From NCBI GenBank assembly GCA_035315125.1, contig DATFYI010000238.1, forward strand, positions 1 to 28,248: DNA of 28,248 nt. Direction: 5' to 3'. The stretch is from DATFYI01 sp035315125 (GTDB taxonomy: Bacteria > Chloroflexota > Anaerolineae > Anaerolineales > Anaerolineaceae). The position numbers and the translations under genes are program-made. Under the pieces are notes generated by a model. It did no database searches. It saw nothing but the letters and a program-made list of their open reading frames with translations, and was not told the origin of the DNA. Below are positions 22,024 through 28,248 of the stretch, piece by piece (positions within the stretch are counted from its first letter, which is position 1; the number at the start of each line of letters is the position of its first letter).

Positions 22024-22479
22024 TTGAAAACTTTTCTTCAGGCTCATTGGAAATTGATACTTGCAGTAATAGCCGCGGTTATTGTTATCGTCGTGGCAGG
22101 CTTTATTGTTTGGGGGCTTTACCTGCGATCTCACGGGTATGTTTGGGCAAACTGGACAAGGTTTGGCGTTTATACAGGCTCTCTATCAAAAGATGACCGG
22201 GGGAAGACCCTGTGGGATTGGATGGGATTGTTGCTCGTTCCCATTCTAGTGGGTGCAGTAGCGGGGCTTTGGTCTTACTACCAGCAAAGAAACGAAAGTA
22301 TGCGGGCTGATATCCGGGCTACTTCAGAACGCGAGATTGCGTTGGACGGCCAACGTGAAGAAGCAATGCGATCCTATTTCGACAAGATTGGGCAGTTATT
22401 AATGGAAAAGGATTTGTTGAAAACTAAAGACGTGGAGAAATATACTAAGAAAGCAGTTGTAGGATGGGTTCGATTTTGA
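22024..22479 (+). pseudogene. 5' fragment of a membrane-anchored (pentapeptide-repeat-type) protein, cut off by a REP element
   Basis: The frame encodes a hydrophobic anchor (LILAVIAAVIVIVVAGFIVW), a loop (WTRFGVYTG), KTLWDWMGLLLVPILVGAVAG and a charged helix (QREEAMRSYFDKIGQLLMEK). I recall this arrangement in the N-termini of cyanobacterial and Chloroflexota membrane proteins that continue into pentapeptide repeats or similar domains. Here, right after KDLLKTKDVEKYTKK, the last residues (VVGWVRF) and the TGA stop are contributed by the REP element at 22459-22488. The normal continuation is missing. The start is TTG at 22024 with no obvious Shine-Dalgarno. I judge it a truncated gene; a short membrane protein could still be made. 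Confidence 0.6.
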
Positions 22480-22488
22480 ACCCACCTT
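22459..22488 (-). repeat. REP element, family A, inverted copy left of the RAYT remnant
   Basis: TGGGTTC (22464-22471 region), loop GATTTT, GAACCCA. The reverse complement aligns with the core of the copies at 16817 and 22753. Its orientation is opposite to the right-hand copy, and it contains the stop codon of the upstream ORF. Confidence 0.78.
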
Positions 22489-22528
22489 TTTCCAATGCCT
22501 AAAATCAGATCTGGCCTACAGTAACCTC

Positions 22529-22750
22529 ATGCCTCAATACCGCCGCTCTCATTTCCAGAGTGGAACCTATTTCTTTACTGTTGTTAGTTTCATCCGTCTG
22601 CCTATCTTCCCGGATGAAACATCCAGAAAAATCCTTCATACTGCCTGGCCGTGGTCCAGTTTTCACCGGTACGCCCGGCTGGGGTATTTTGAATCGGATT
22701 GGGGTGAAAGGATTGAAAAGGGGTTGATGCAACAGGCAATTGGTGAATAG
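22529..22750 (+). pseudogene. REP-associated tyrosine transposase (RAYT, Y1_Tnp) with internal in-frame deletion
   Basis: RAYTs are single-stranded DNA nucleases related to the IS200/IS605 transposases and are linked to REP spread. The N-terminus MPQYRRSHFQSGTYFFTVV is the hallmark RAYT start. The C-terminus PWSSFHRYARLGYFESDWGE is the hallmark end. Full-length members have about 180 residues, but only 73 are present: HTAW (to residue 40) joins directly to PWSSFHRY. The missing middle would hold the HxH metal site (as in PDHIHCIW) and the catalytic Tyr (as in YIHYNPVKHG). The deletion is in frame, so a short inactive protein might be translated. Confidence 0.83.
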
Positions 22751-22752
22751 GG

Positions 22753-22796
22753 GATAATTCTAAAGGCGGGTTCAAAAGCAAACCCACCCTATCAAC
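22753..22796 (+). repeat. REP element, family A, right of the RAYT remnant
   Basis: The core GGCGGGTTC, AAAAGC, AAACCCACC with flanks GATAATTCTAAA and CTATCAAC is homologous over 44 nt to the copy at 16817-16860. It begins 2 nt after the RAYT remnant's stop codon. Confidence 0.8.
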
Positions 22797-22957
22797 TACA
22801 TTTGCTAATCATAATTATATTTTACGTTTTTATTTTCTAACGGGATTATATTAAAAGTATAGCATTAAAGTCAATTATGACTTGGAAAGTTGAAAACCCA
22901 AAAATCTGACATCGTCCAAAAAATATAATAATCTAATTTCTAGGCTTAGGAGGGATT

Positions 22958-23752
22958 TTGACAGAGGAAAATATTGTTATCCCAGTAACACCAGAAATCC
23001 TGGATATCGTTAAGCTCATAGAAGAGCTTGAGAACCGATTGGCCGCTATACTTCGAAAGGTTGAAGAGAGATTGGGAAAATACGAGGCAGAAAAAGAAGC
23101 ATTTAACCTCTTGGTGATTATCATAAGAAATTTAGATGGGTTCTTGTTAATGCTTAAAAAGGATTTGTGCTTACTGGCTCCCGGCGAAGCCCTCGCACGA
23201 CCTGCTTTTGAAATTGCTGTTCGGCTACTATGGATGCTTGCCCCGAATGACCCATTTGAACGTGAAGCAAGATGGATTGCTCACTTAAAAAATGAGGAGG
23301 AAAACAGAGAAAATATGGCAAAATTTTGGCAAGAGATTGGAAAAGCACAAGGTGAAGATATAACATTACAAGATGTCCGAAAATTTAGAGAAGGAATTTC
23401 TAATTTATTATTAGAAAAAGGATACCATCCCTTGGAAAAGATGCCTTCTTTGCGCAGGATGATGAAAGACATACATGAAGAAGAAAAGTATATTGTTTAC
23501 ATGATTCTTTGCCAATCTACTCATGGTACGCATATCGCTACTTGGAAATATAGGAGAAACCTTGGGTGTTCCGAAATAGCGGGTGAATTTATAACGCCAA
23601 AAGATTGGGTTTTGGGAATCAGAATTATTTTGTATAGTCTTATTATTTCAGGAAAACGTTTCCTAGAAGTTATGGGCGAAGATAAAGAAGAATGGGTAAC
23701 GGATGAAGAAGCGGCAAGATTAGATAATAAAATTCGCAAGCTGGTTATTTAA
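22958..23752 (+). CDS. Uncharacterised protein, DUF5677-like
   Basis: The 264-aa product starts at TTG 22958 behind AGGAGGG, a strong ribosome site. It is mostly helical and charged. Blocks such as LLMLKKDLCLLAPGEALARP, FEIAVRLLWMLAPNDP (an R-x3-E/A-x-R-xL pattern) and, near the end, LCQSTHGTHIATW recall DUF5677 proteins. Those typically carry an R...E...R helix and a late His in an H-G/P-S context. Assignment is from memory of the pattern and is tentative. A possible coiled coil sits at residues 15-50. No signal peptide or clear transmembrane segment is present. It converges on the Shedu gene, with 12 nt between the two stop codons. Confidence 0.6.
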   Translation: MTEENIVIPVTPEILDIVKLIEELENRLAAILRKVEERLGKYEAEKEAFNLLVIIIRNLDGFLLMLKKDLCLLAPGEALARPAFEIAVRLLWMLAPNDPFEREARWIAHLKNEEENRENMAKFWQEIGKAQGEDITLQDVRKFREGISNLLLEKGYHPLEKMPSLRRMMKDIHEEEKYIVYMILCQSTHGTHIATWKYRRNLGCSEIAGEFITPKDWVLGIRIILYSLIISGKRFLEVMGEDKEEWVTDEEAARLDNKIRKLVI

Positions 23753-23764
23753 TTGCAGATTTAT

Positions 23765-25027
23765 CTATAAACGCTTTTCTCCTTTGGAGTTACTATTATT
23801 TGTTGAATCATAGTTTGTGATATTCTCTTCTTCCGATAATTTTACAATAAACGTAGCACGCTCATAAAGTTCATCAAACGTAATTATTTCTGGATTATTT
23901 ATATTACGGCGGAACAATTCAAACGAGCCGAATTTTTGTTCGTTTATACCTCCACTAGAGATGAATTCGTCCAGGCAACCTATCACGACGAATGATTTGG
24001 GTTGGTATAAAAAGGCTGTTTCTCCTGTTGGATTGCCATCATCATCTTTCATTTCAATCTTTGTTTGAATGGCTTTTACAGCTTTTTGAACAGTCTTTTG
24101 TATTTGTGCTACACAGCCACATAATTCATCCGAGATAGGCCAACATTCTTCGCGATAAGTATTTTTTCTGAGAAGTAGCGTTTTGTGAGTTTTGATTTCT
24201 ACGAAACAAAGAGAACTAATCAACCCCCGTGTTTTCATTAAGGCATCGACCCGCTTGCCCGATTCATTGAATGAAAAGCCGGTGGTCACTTGCTCTAATT
24301 TTTTATTATCAAGCTGAGAGGTGAAAACATAATTTAATCCATAACCAAATATCCAGGGGTTGTTCTCAAAGAATTTTTGCCAAACTGATTCATCCCCACT
24401 AGCTTTCCACTCAACCTTCTTTGAATCGAAATATTGTTGGTCATGGAGCAAGCATTTAAATACATCTAGTTGATTTTTTCGATAGGCAAAAGCGATAATG
24501 TCCGATTTTGTGATGTGATGTTGGCTGATTTCCTTGACTAATTCCGAGTTATCGATAAAATATTTCCTTTTTTCATCCTGATTTTTGAACAATTCATCAA
24601 TCACACTATCGTTCAACCGTGTTTTATCGTTATTATCCAGGTCTATGCACTTAACAAGACGCAGAATATCAAACAACTTCTCAATTTCCGATGCATTAAA
24701 TGTGAAACTAAGCCTATGTGGTTTACCCCCTTTCTTTGTATATCTTTGAATCGTAATATGTTTGATTTTCCTTGAATCTTCATAGAACGTTATTTTTACT
24801 TCTTGTCGTCCAGCAGGTGTAACACGAAGAACAACCTCTTTCTTTACCTCGGCAAATTCATATTCTTCCTCGCTATCGAATACTTTCGATAGAATTCTGA
24901 GGTGCCGCGGTTCTGCAAGGTCTTCAAGGTCAGTTGATTTGAATTCCTTACTGATGTAAGTTCTATCGCTGCGTTTGCCGTTGAAGAAATCATACTCATC
25001 TGGCGGGCCAGAAGGATAATCGACCAT
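23765..25027 (-). CDS. Shedu-type immune nuclease (SduA, DUF4263)
   Basis: Shedu is a known single-gene anti-phage system whose SduA protein has a C-terminal PD-(D/E)XK nuclease domain (DUF4263). The 420-aa protein starts at ATG 25027 behind GGGGGC; a TTG at 25057 would add 10 residues without a ribosome site. The N-terminal 200 residues are variable, with a beta-rich part (EVVLRVTPAGRQEVKITFY) and helical segments. The nuclease domain has VWQKFFENNPWIFGYGL (about 216-232). D261 lies in GKRVDALM and E277-x-K279 in CFVEIKTHKTLLL, and a helix (ELCGCVAQIQKTVQKAV) follows. These fit the D...ExK site plus the NPWIF signature. Two uncharacterised same-strand genes lie upstream. The AT-rich composition indicates horizontal origin. 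Confidence 0.88.
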   Translation of the reverse strand: MVDYPSGPPDEYDFFNGKRSDRTYISKEFKSTDLEDLAEPRHLRILSKVFDSEEEYEFAEVKKEVVLRVTPAGRQEVKITFYEDSRKIKHITIQRYTKKGGKPHRLSFTFNASEIEKLFDILRLVKCIDLDNNDKTRLNDSVIDELFKNQDEKRKYFIDNSELVKEISQHHITKSDIIAFAYRKNQLDVFKCLLHDQQYFDSKKVEWKASGDESVWQKFFENNPWIFGYGLNYVFTSQLDNKKLEQVTTGFSFNESGKRVDALMKTRGLISSLCFVEIKTHKTLLLRKNTYREECWPISDELCGCVAQIQKTVQKAVKAIQTKIEMKDDDGNPTGETAFLYQPKSFVVIGCLDEFISSGGINEQKFGSFELFRRNINNPEIITFDELYERATFIVKLSEEENITNYDSTNNSNSKGEKRL

Positions 25028-25128
25028 ATTTATGCCCCCATTGCTATTATTATTCAACAGAATGATAAAAGGCTTTGCGTTCGATAGTTTATGAGATGAT
25101 TTTTATACAAAAGGTATTAGAAACAGAC

Positions 25129-25494
25129 CTAATTTATAATAGCACGATTTCTTGTCAGGTGTTTATGTAATAATAAGTGTATGCGGTTGGTAATACTGAT
25201 ATGCTTCTTCAAGCTGTTTTTTAACTCTTTATTCTCTGATAATAATTTTTCATACCTTTCACGCAACGACTTATCTTTTTTATAATTTGAACTTTCCTTT
25301 TCAAGTTCTCGGATTCTTTTACAGAGGCCTTCTATCTCTTTTTGGTTTTCGCTTTTTATCTCTGGTATAAATTTATTTTGTTTATGGCTCTCAATTAAAG
25401 CGCGAATGTCAACATGGTTATATGAAAAAGTTCTTGAATCCCTTGCTTTTTTCGAGACGAAAGTAAATGTTATACATTCATTATCATTATCCAT
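25129..25494 (-). CDS. Small coiled-coil protein upstream of the Shedu gene
   Basis: The 121-aa product begins at ATG (complement of 25492-25494) without a clear Shine-Dalgarno. Residues 1-45 look beta-rich (ECITFTFVSKKARDSRTFSY). Residues 48-95 form a likely coiled coil (KEIEGLCKRIRELEKESSNY, KLLSENKELKNSLKKH). The tail is basic with many His (HLLLHKHLTRNR). I know no family. It is 101 nt upstream of the Shedu start, on the same strand, with similar AT-rich composition, so co-transcription is plausible. A role as an accessory or regulator of the nuclease is possible but not shown. Confidence 0.55.
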   Translation of the reverse strand: MDNDNECITFTFVSKKARDSRTFSYNHVDIRALIESHKQNKFIPEIKSENQKEIEGLCKRIRELEKESSNYKKDKSLRERYEKLLSENKELKNSLKKHISITNRIHLLLHKHLTRNRAIIN

Positions 25495-25543
25495 TTACTG
25501 AATTACACGAAAGACTAAAGCCTGCCTTTCTTCAAACTTCGTT

Positions 25544-26080
25544 TTAATCCAACCAACAATTTTTGAGGTATTTCGCTAGTGCCTCATTTAATTTATTTTC
25601 AATTAAGCAGATTATGTTCTTCAATACCAAGGCGATTGGTTCAAGCAGTTCTAAGTAACGCTCATTACCATCATCCTTTGCAAATTGTGCAGAATTACAC
25701 ACCTGCTTAAACTGCAATTTATATAAGGGAAGATTTTCAACAATAGGAACGTATCCCTGGCTTGAATAACAATAGCACCCATTGCCTTGCCCACATTTTC
25801 CACAGGAAGAAGGTCTACTGCACCAACCATTTGGTAATGGGATTAAAGAAGAATCTTTGCTGGGCGGCGATGAAAAAGCATTTGGTTTACCGATATTATT
25901 TATCACCACTTCTTGAATATCGATAATAGGCCACATTGCTTTCATTACCGTTTCATTATAAAACTCTACATAATAATTCGAAGTAAATATATAATCCCAT
26001 ACCATCAATGCGCCTTCCGGCGCAAGGCGACCAGTGAATCCGAAAGATGTCGACCATCGATTCAGGAGCATGCCTTCCAC
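25544..26080 (-). CDS. Uncharacterised Cys-rich protein, probably with a disrupted 5' end
   Basis: The frame is open from 26080 (GTG, or ATG at 26071) to 25544, up to 178 aa, with no good ribosome site. A distinctive cluster, CSRPSSCGKCGQGNGCYC near residues 87-104, could bind metal or form disulfides. The C-terminal part is helical (LELLEPIALVLKNIICLIE). I recognise no family. Just upstream, another frame (open from about 26174, with residues such as EEFRLIGIVNAIDYAGCEVK) also looks coding and runs into this gene's first 90 nt. That stretch, 26000-26080, is unusually GC-rich and holds a perfect hairpin. A small insertion or frameshift near 26075 may have split the original gene, so the true start is unsettled. 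It is the most upstream gene of the leftward group ending in Shedu. Confidence 0.5.
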   Translation of the reverse strand: MEGMLLNRWSTSFGFTGRLAPEGALMVWDYIFTSNYYVEFYNETVMKAMWPIIDIQEVVINNIGKPNAFSSPPSKDSSLIPLPNGWCSRPSSCGKCGQGNGCYCYSSQGYVPIVENLPLYKLQFKQVCNSAQFAKDDGNERYLELLEPIALVLKNIICLIENKLNEALAKYLKNCWLD

Positions 26081-26482
26081 TTGATTTATAATGTTTCAGG
26101 GAATACCTTTTCACTTCACAGCCTGCGTAATCAATCGCATTCACTATACCAATTAAACGAAATTCCTCATACCCTTAATTATTTTCTCACGGAAAATCCC
26201 TTATGAGCTCTTGGATCAAAATCTTTACCTCCTTCAATGCCTTTCTCTTTCAAAAAACCAACGGTCGCATGGGAAGCTTAAATATGATAAGTAACTGAAA
26301 TGGAATAATTCTAAGGACCATTTTCGGTGCTTTTTAATTTCGTGATCGTCAGTACTATTGAAAATTTTACACATTGGAGACGAAGTGAAGTAAATAGAAA
26401 GAAGACTTGTGATTTATCATCGCCCAAAGAAATGGAACTAAAAAAATAATAGATAACTCGTATTAAGTTGGTTGTATATTTT
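26081..26482. other. AT-rich region between divergent Shedu-group and TIR genes
   Basis: Apart from the possible 5' remnant of the Cys-rich gene (to about 26174, minus strand), I see no gene. The stretch probably holds promoters for both sides. The only one I can point to is the TIR promoter at 26483. Confidence 0.5.
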
Positions 26483-26512
26483 TTGTTAAGGTTGTATTAT
26501 ATTCGATATAAT
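26483..26512 (+). promoter_or_regulatory. Promoter of the TIR gene
   Basis: TTGTTA (26483-26488), 18-nt spacer, perfect TATAAT (26507-26512). The predicted start is near 26519, giving a 54-nt leader with a hairpin. Confidence 0.65.
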
Positions 26513-26534
26513 TAGAGGAATTGTAGAATAAAAA

Positions 26535-26559
26535 AGGGATTGATATAGTTACAATCCCT
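26535..26559 (+). promoter_or_regulatory. Leader hairpin before the TIR ribosome-binding site
   Basis: AGGGATTG (26535-26542) pairs perfectly with CAATCCCT (26552-26559), loop 9 nt; AAAGGA follows at 26561 and the ATG at 26573. No T-run follows, so it is not a terminator; a translational or mRNA-stability role is possible. Confidence 0.55.
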
Positions 26560-26572
26560 GAAAGGATTATGA

Positions 26573-27727
26573 ATGACCTTAGAGATTGCTAATCATACTG
26601 AAGTTACATCTGATCAGATGACGATAACGCTTGCAGTACTTCAAGATTGCAATATGGGAGAGCTTGAAAATGCCATCGATATTGCAAATCAATCTCAAGA
26701 TGCTTTTAAGTTTGTTCTATATCCTGACATAATTCATTTCAAAGAAGATAAATATAAATTTGCAAGCGGCTCATTCAATTTGATGAAAGCAACCCATGAT
26801 CTAGTACAAAAGCGACCTTCATTAAGGAAATTATTATCTCAAAATCTAGTTTTTATAACATCTTACCCAGATTCAGATCAATATTATTTCAATGAGTATA
26901 AAGGAAAGAGTCTTTCGGATGAATTGTCTCAGTGTCTATTCTATGAATTAGAGCCTTATTCTTTTGGGCAAATAAGATTGGTTAGCACTTACATTTGGGA
27001 CCATTTACCACCAACTGATATTACTTCAATTCCAATATCCCCTTCAGGGAGGAGAGCATTACAACCTTATTTACTACTTATGTTTGCTTCAGTTGCACTA
27101 GATCAATTAATTGAAATACCTTATCATGAAGAAACTCGTGGTTGTCCTTTCGATTATTGTAATAATGTAAGGGAGATTGATAGGTCATTCCAAGTTAAAA
27201 GCCTTTGTGATGATTGTGATAGATTTATTAAGGATAAGGTAAGAGATAAAGCCTTGACTAAAGACCAATACTTATCGTTTATAGGTTTAATAAATCGGAC
27301 ATATGGTAATCCATCAAGGTTCAAATGGGATGTGGCAATTTCTTTTGCAGGATCGGAAAGAGAAATTGCTAAGAAGTTGGCTGATTCCGTGATCAAAGCA
27401 GGCTTTAAACCATTTTTTGATGATTATAGCCCCTCGGATATGTGGGGAGAGAATCTTAGTAAATATCTAAATAATGTCTATAGCAAAAGTTCACGATATT
27501 GTGTAATTCTTGTTTCTGATGAATATAAATTTAAAATGTGGACTGTGCATGAACGTAGGGCTGCTCAGTTCCGAGCGGTTCGAGAAAGAGGTAAAGCTTA
27601 CATATTACCTATTTCAATAAACGGGGCTAAATTAGACGATGTTGACGAAGATATAGCATATTTAGATTTTAATAAACTAGGCATTGATAAAATATCCGAA
27701 ATTCTAATCGGAAAATTAGACCCTTAG
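26573..27727 (+). CDS. TIR-domain protein with an N-terminal Cys-rich module
   Basis: The 384-aa product starts at ATG 26573 after AAAGGA. Residues about 252-384 are a TIR domain: KWDVAISFAGSEREIAKKLA (first strand and helix), FKPFFDDYSPSDMWGENLSK, SRYCVILVSDEYKFKMWTVHERRAA and YILPISINGAKLDDV. E327 in WTVHE is the likely NADase glutamate. Many bacterial TIR proteins degrade NAD or make cyclic ADP-ribose signals during anti-phage defence. The N-terminal 180 residues are not a domain I recognise. Between the two parts lies HEETRGCPFDYC (C191, C196) and LCDDC (C212, C215), a likely zinc site that I recall, uncertainly, from other prokaryotic effector proteins. No signal peptide is present. It stands alone downstream of its own promoter, divergent from the Shedu group. 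Confidence 0.87.
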   Translation: MTLEIANHTEVTSDQMTITLAVLQDCNMGELENAIDIANQSQDAFKFVLYPDIIHFKEDKYKFASGSFNLMKATHDLVQKRPSLRKLLSQNLVFITSYPDSDQYYFNEYKGKSLSDELSQCLFYELEPYSFGQIRLVSTYIWDHLPPTDITSIPISPSGRRALQPYLLLMFASVALDQLIEIPYHEETRGCPFDYCNNVREIDRSFQVKSLCDDCDRFIKDKVRDKALTKDQYLSFIGLINRTYGNPSRFKWDVAISFAGSEREIAKKLADSVIKAGFKPFFDDYSPSDMWGENLSKYLNNVYSKSSRYCVILVSDEYKFKMWTVHERRAAQFRAVRERGKAYILPISINGAKLDDVDEDIAYLDFNKLGIDKISEILIGKLDP

Positions 27728-27904
27728 TAATAAACACAAAACATATATATCGATTATAAATATTTTCTAAAGGTGAAAGTAATTGTAAAAGCTTTAAAAA
27801 AAGAAATAATTAAAAAGATTTGGTTGCAAATTCATTTTAAGTTGAAATACCAGGATATTGATCCTGAATGGGGACCAATATGTTCGTGAAGGGAGAACAA
27901 CTTA

Positions 27905-28248
27905 ATGAAGACTTATAAATTTAAGAATGGCCCCATTGAACAATATTCTTGGGGAAAATATGTTATAGCAGGGAAAACGCATAAAGAAAATGGGAAAATC
28001 GTTGGCGTAGGGAAAGATATCTGCATAATTGGAGATGATGTTTCCTCATGGAAGGAGCGAGTTGGGCATCAGCTCAACCCAATGATGATTAGTGGAGTGT
28101 ATGGTAAAAAAATTAAAATTTTGATTATTGGGATTGGCGCTGAAAAAGCCCTGAAATGCCCCAAGAAAGTGATAAAAGAAATTCACGAAAATGGTATCAA
28201 GAAAGTTATTCTGCTAGCTACGCCTAAGGCATGTAATAAGTACAATGA
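27905..28248 (+). CDS. Mth938-like (DUF498/NDUFAF3-type) domain protein, 3' partial
   Basis: An ATG at 27905 with GGGAG at 27891 opens a frame that reaches the window end after 114 codons without a stop. The sequence fits the Mth938-like domain: an N-terminal PIEQYSWGKYVIAGKTH, then ICIIGDDVSSWKERVGHQL, KIKILIIGIGAEKALKCP (the family's IIGTG-like strand-turn) and VILLATPKACNKYN near the end. Family members are about 115-130 aa, so only a few residues are missing. Their function in bacteria is unclear; the eukaryotic relative NDUFAF3 assists complex I assembly. The gene may not belong to the TIR unit, as 177 nt separate them. Confidence 0.8.
   Translation, partial: MKTYKFKNGPIEQYSWGKYVIAGKTHKENGKIVGVGKDICIIGDDVSSWKERVGHQLNPMMISGVYGKKIKILIIGIGAEKALKCPKKVIKEIHENGIKKVILLATPKACNKYN

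Larger units (their letters stand above)
22459..22796 (+). mobile_element. Decayed REPtron: RAYT remnant flanked by inverted REP elements
   Basis: The unit comprises a left REP (22459-22488), a RAYT gene remnant (22529-22750) and a right REP (22753-22796), the two REPs in opposite orientation. This is the known layout of REP-associated tyrosine transposases. With its catalytic middle deleted the unit cannot move itself, but a family copy at 16817 shows past spread. Confidence 0.75.

Noticed and set aside
27773..27889. 38-codon frame between the TIR and Mth938-like genes
   Set aside because: GTG start without a convincing Shine-Dalgarno, very short and Lys/Ile-rich; could be a remnant but cannot be supported as a gene.
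1..28248. CRISPR arrays, rRNA genes, prophage structural genes
   Set aside because: No regularly spaced direct repeats of CRISPR type, no rRNA sequence and no phage structural or integrase proteins were seen.

Overview
The window looks like chromosome from a Chloroflexota (Anaerolineae-like) bacterium. This is inferred from gene style: several secreted or anchored proteins with long Thr/Pro linkers, a DUF711 protein, B12-dependent ribonucleotide reductase with NrdR, a B12-binding radical SAM protein and T-box control of thrS. No rRNA is present, so the placement is tentative.

Positions 1-16,800 are GC-rich core genome. In order they hold the end of a membrane-anchored serine hydrolase, a radical SAM gene broken by one in-frame TGA, a small lipoprotein and a YbaK-type deacylase. 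Next comes a translation block: tRNA-Val(GAC), a threonine T-box only 7 nt behind it, thrS, infC (probably starting at ATC), rpmI, rplT and a strong terminator. A macrodomain protein, a SpoU-type RNA methyltransferase and a DUF711 protein follow. Facing them are two minus-strand genes for exported proteins (a linker protein and a PpiC-type foldase). After a 1.1 kb gap with two palindromic repeats come nrdR and nrdJ, behind a good promoter and a perfect 22-bp palindrome.

Positions 16,800-28,248 are visibly AT-richer and patchy, with the look of an accessory or defence island. They contain uncharacterised ORFs, a UbiA-family prenyltransferase, a DUF3892 protein, and a two-gene unit of a 69-aa protein plus an SDH/ClpP-like serine protease. 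A gene truncated by a REP element follows, then a decayed REP-associated transposase (RAYT) between inverted REPs, a DUF5677-like protein, and a Shedu-type nuclease with two uncharacterised genes upstream on the same strand. The window ends with a TIR-domain protein and the start of an Mth938-like gene.

At least four families of short palindromic repeats are scattered through the non-coding DNA. The most interesting items are the Shedu neighbourhood, the TIR protein with an unusual Cys-rich module, the protease pair, a candidate structured RNA at 18,541-18,640, the tRNA-Val/T-box fusion, and the RAYT/REP unit that supplies a new stop codon to its neighbour.
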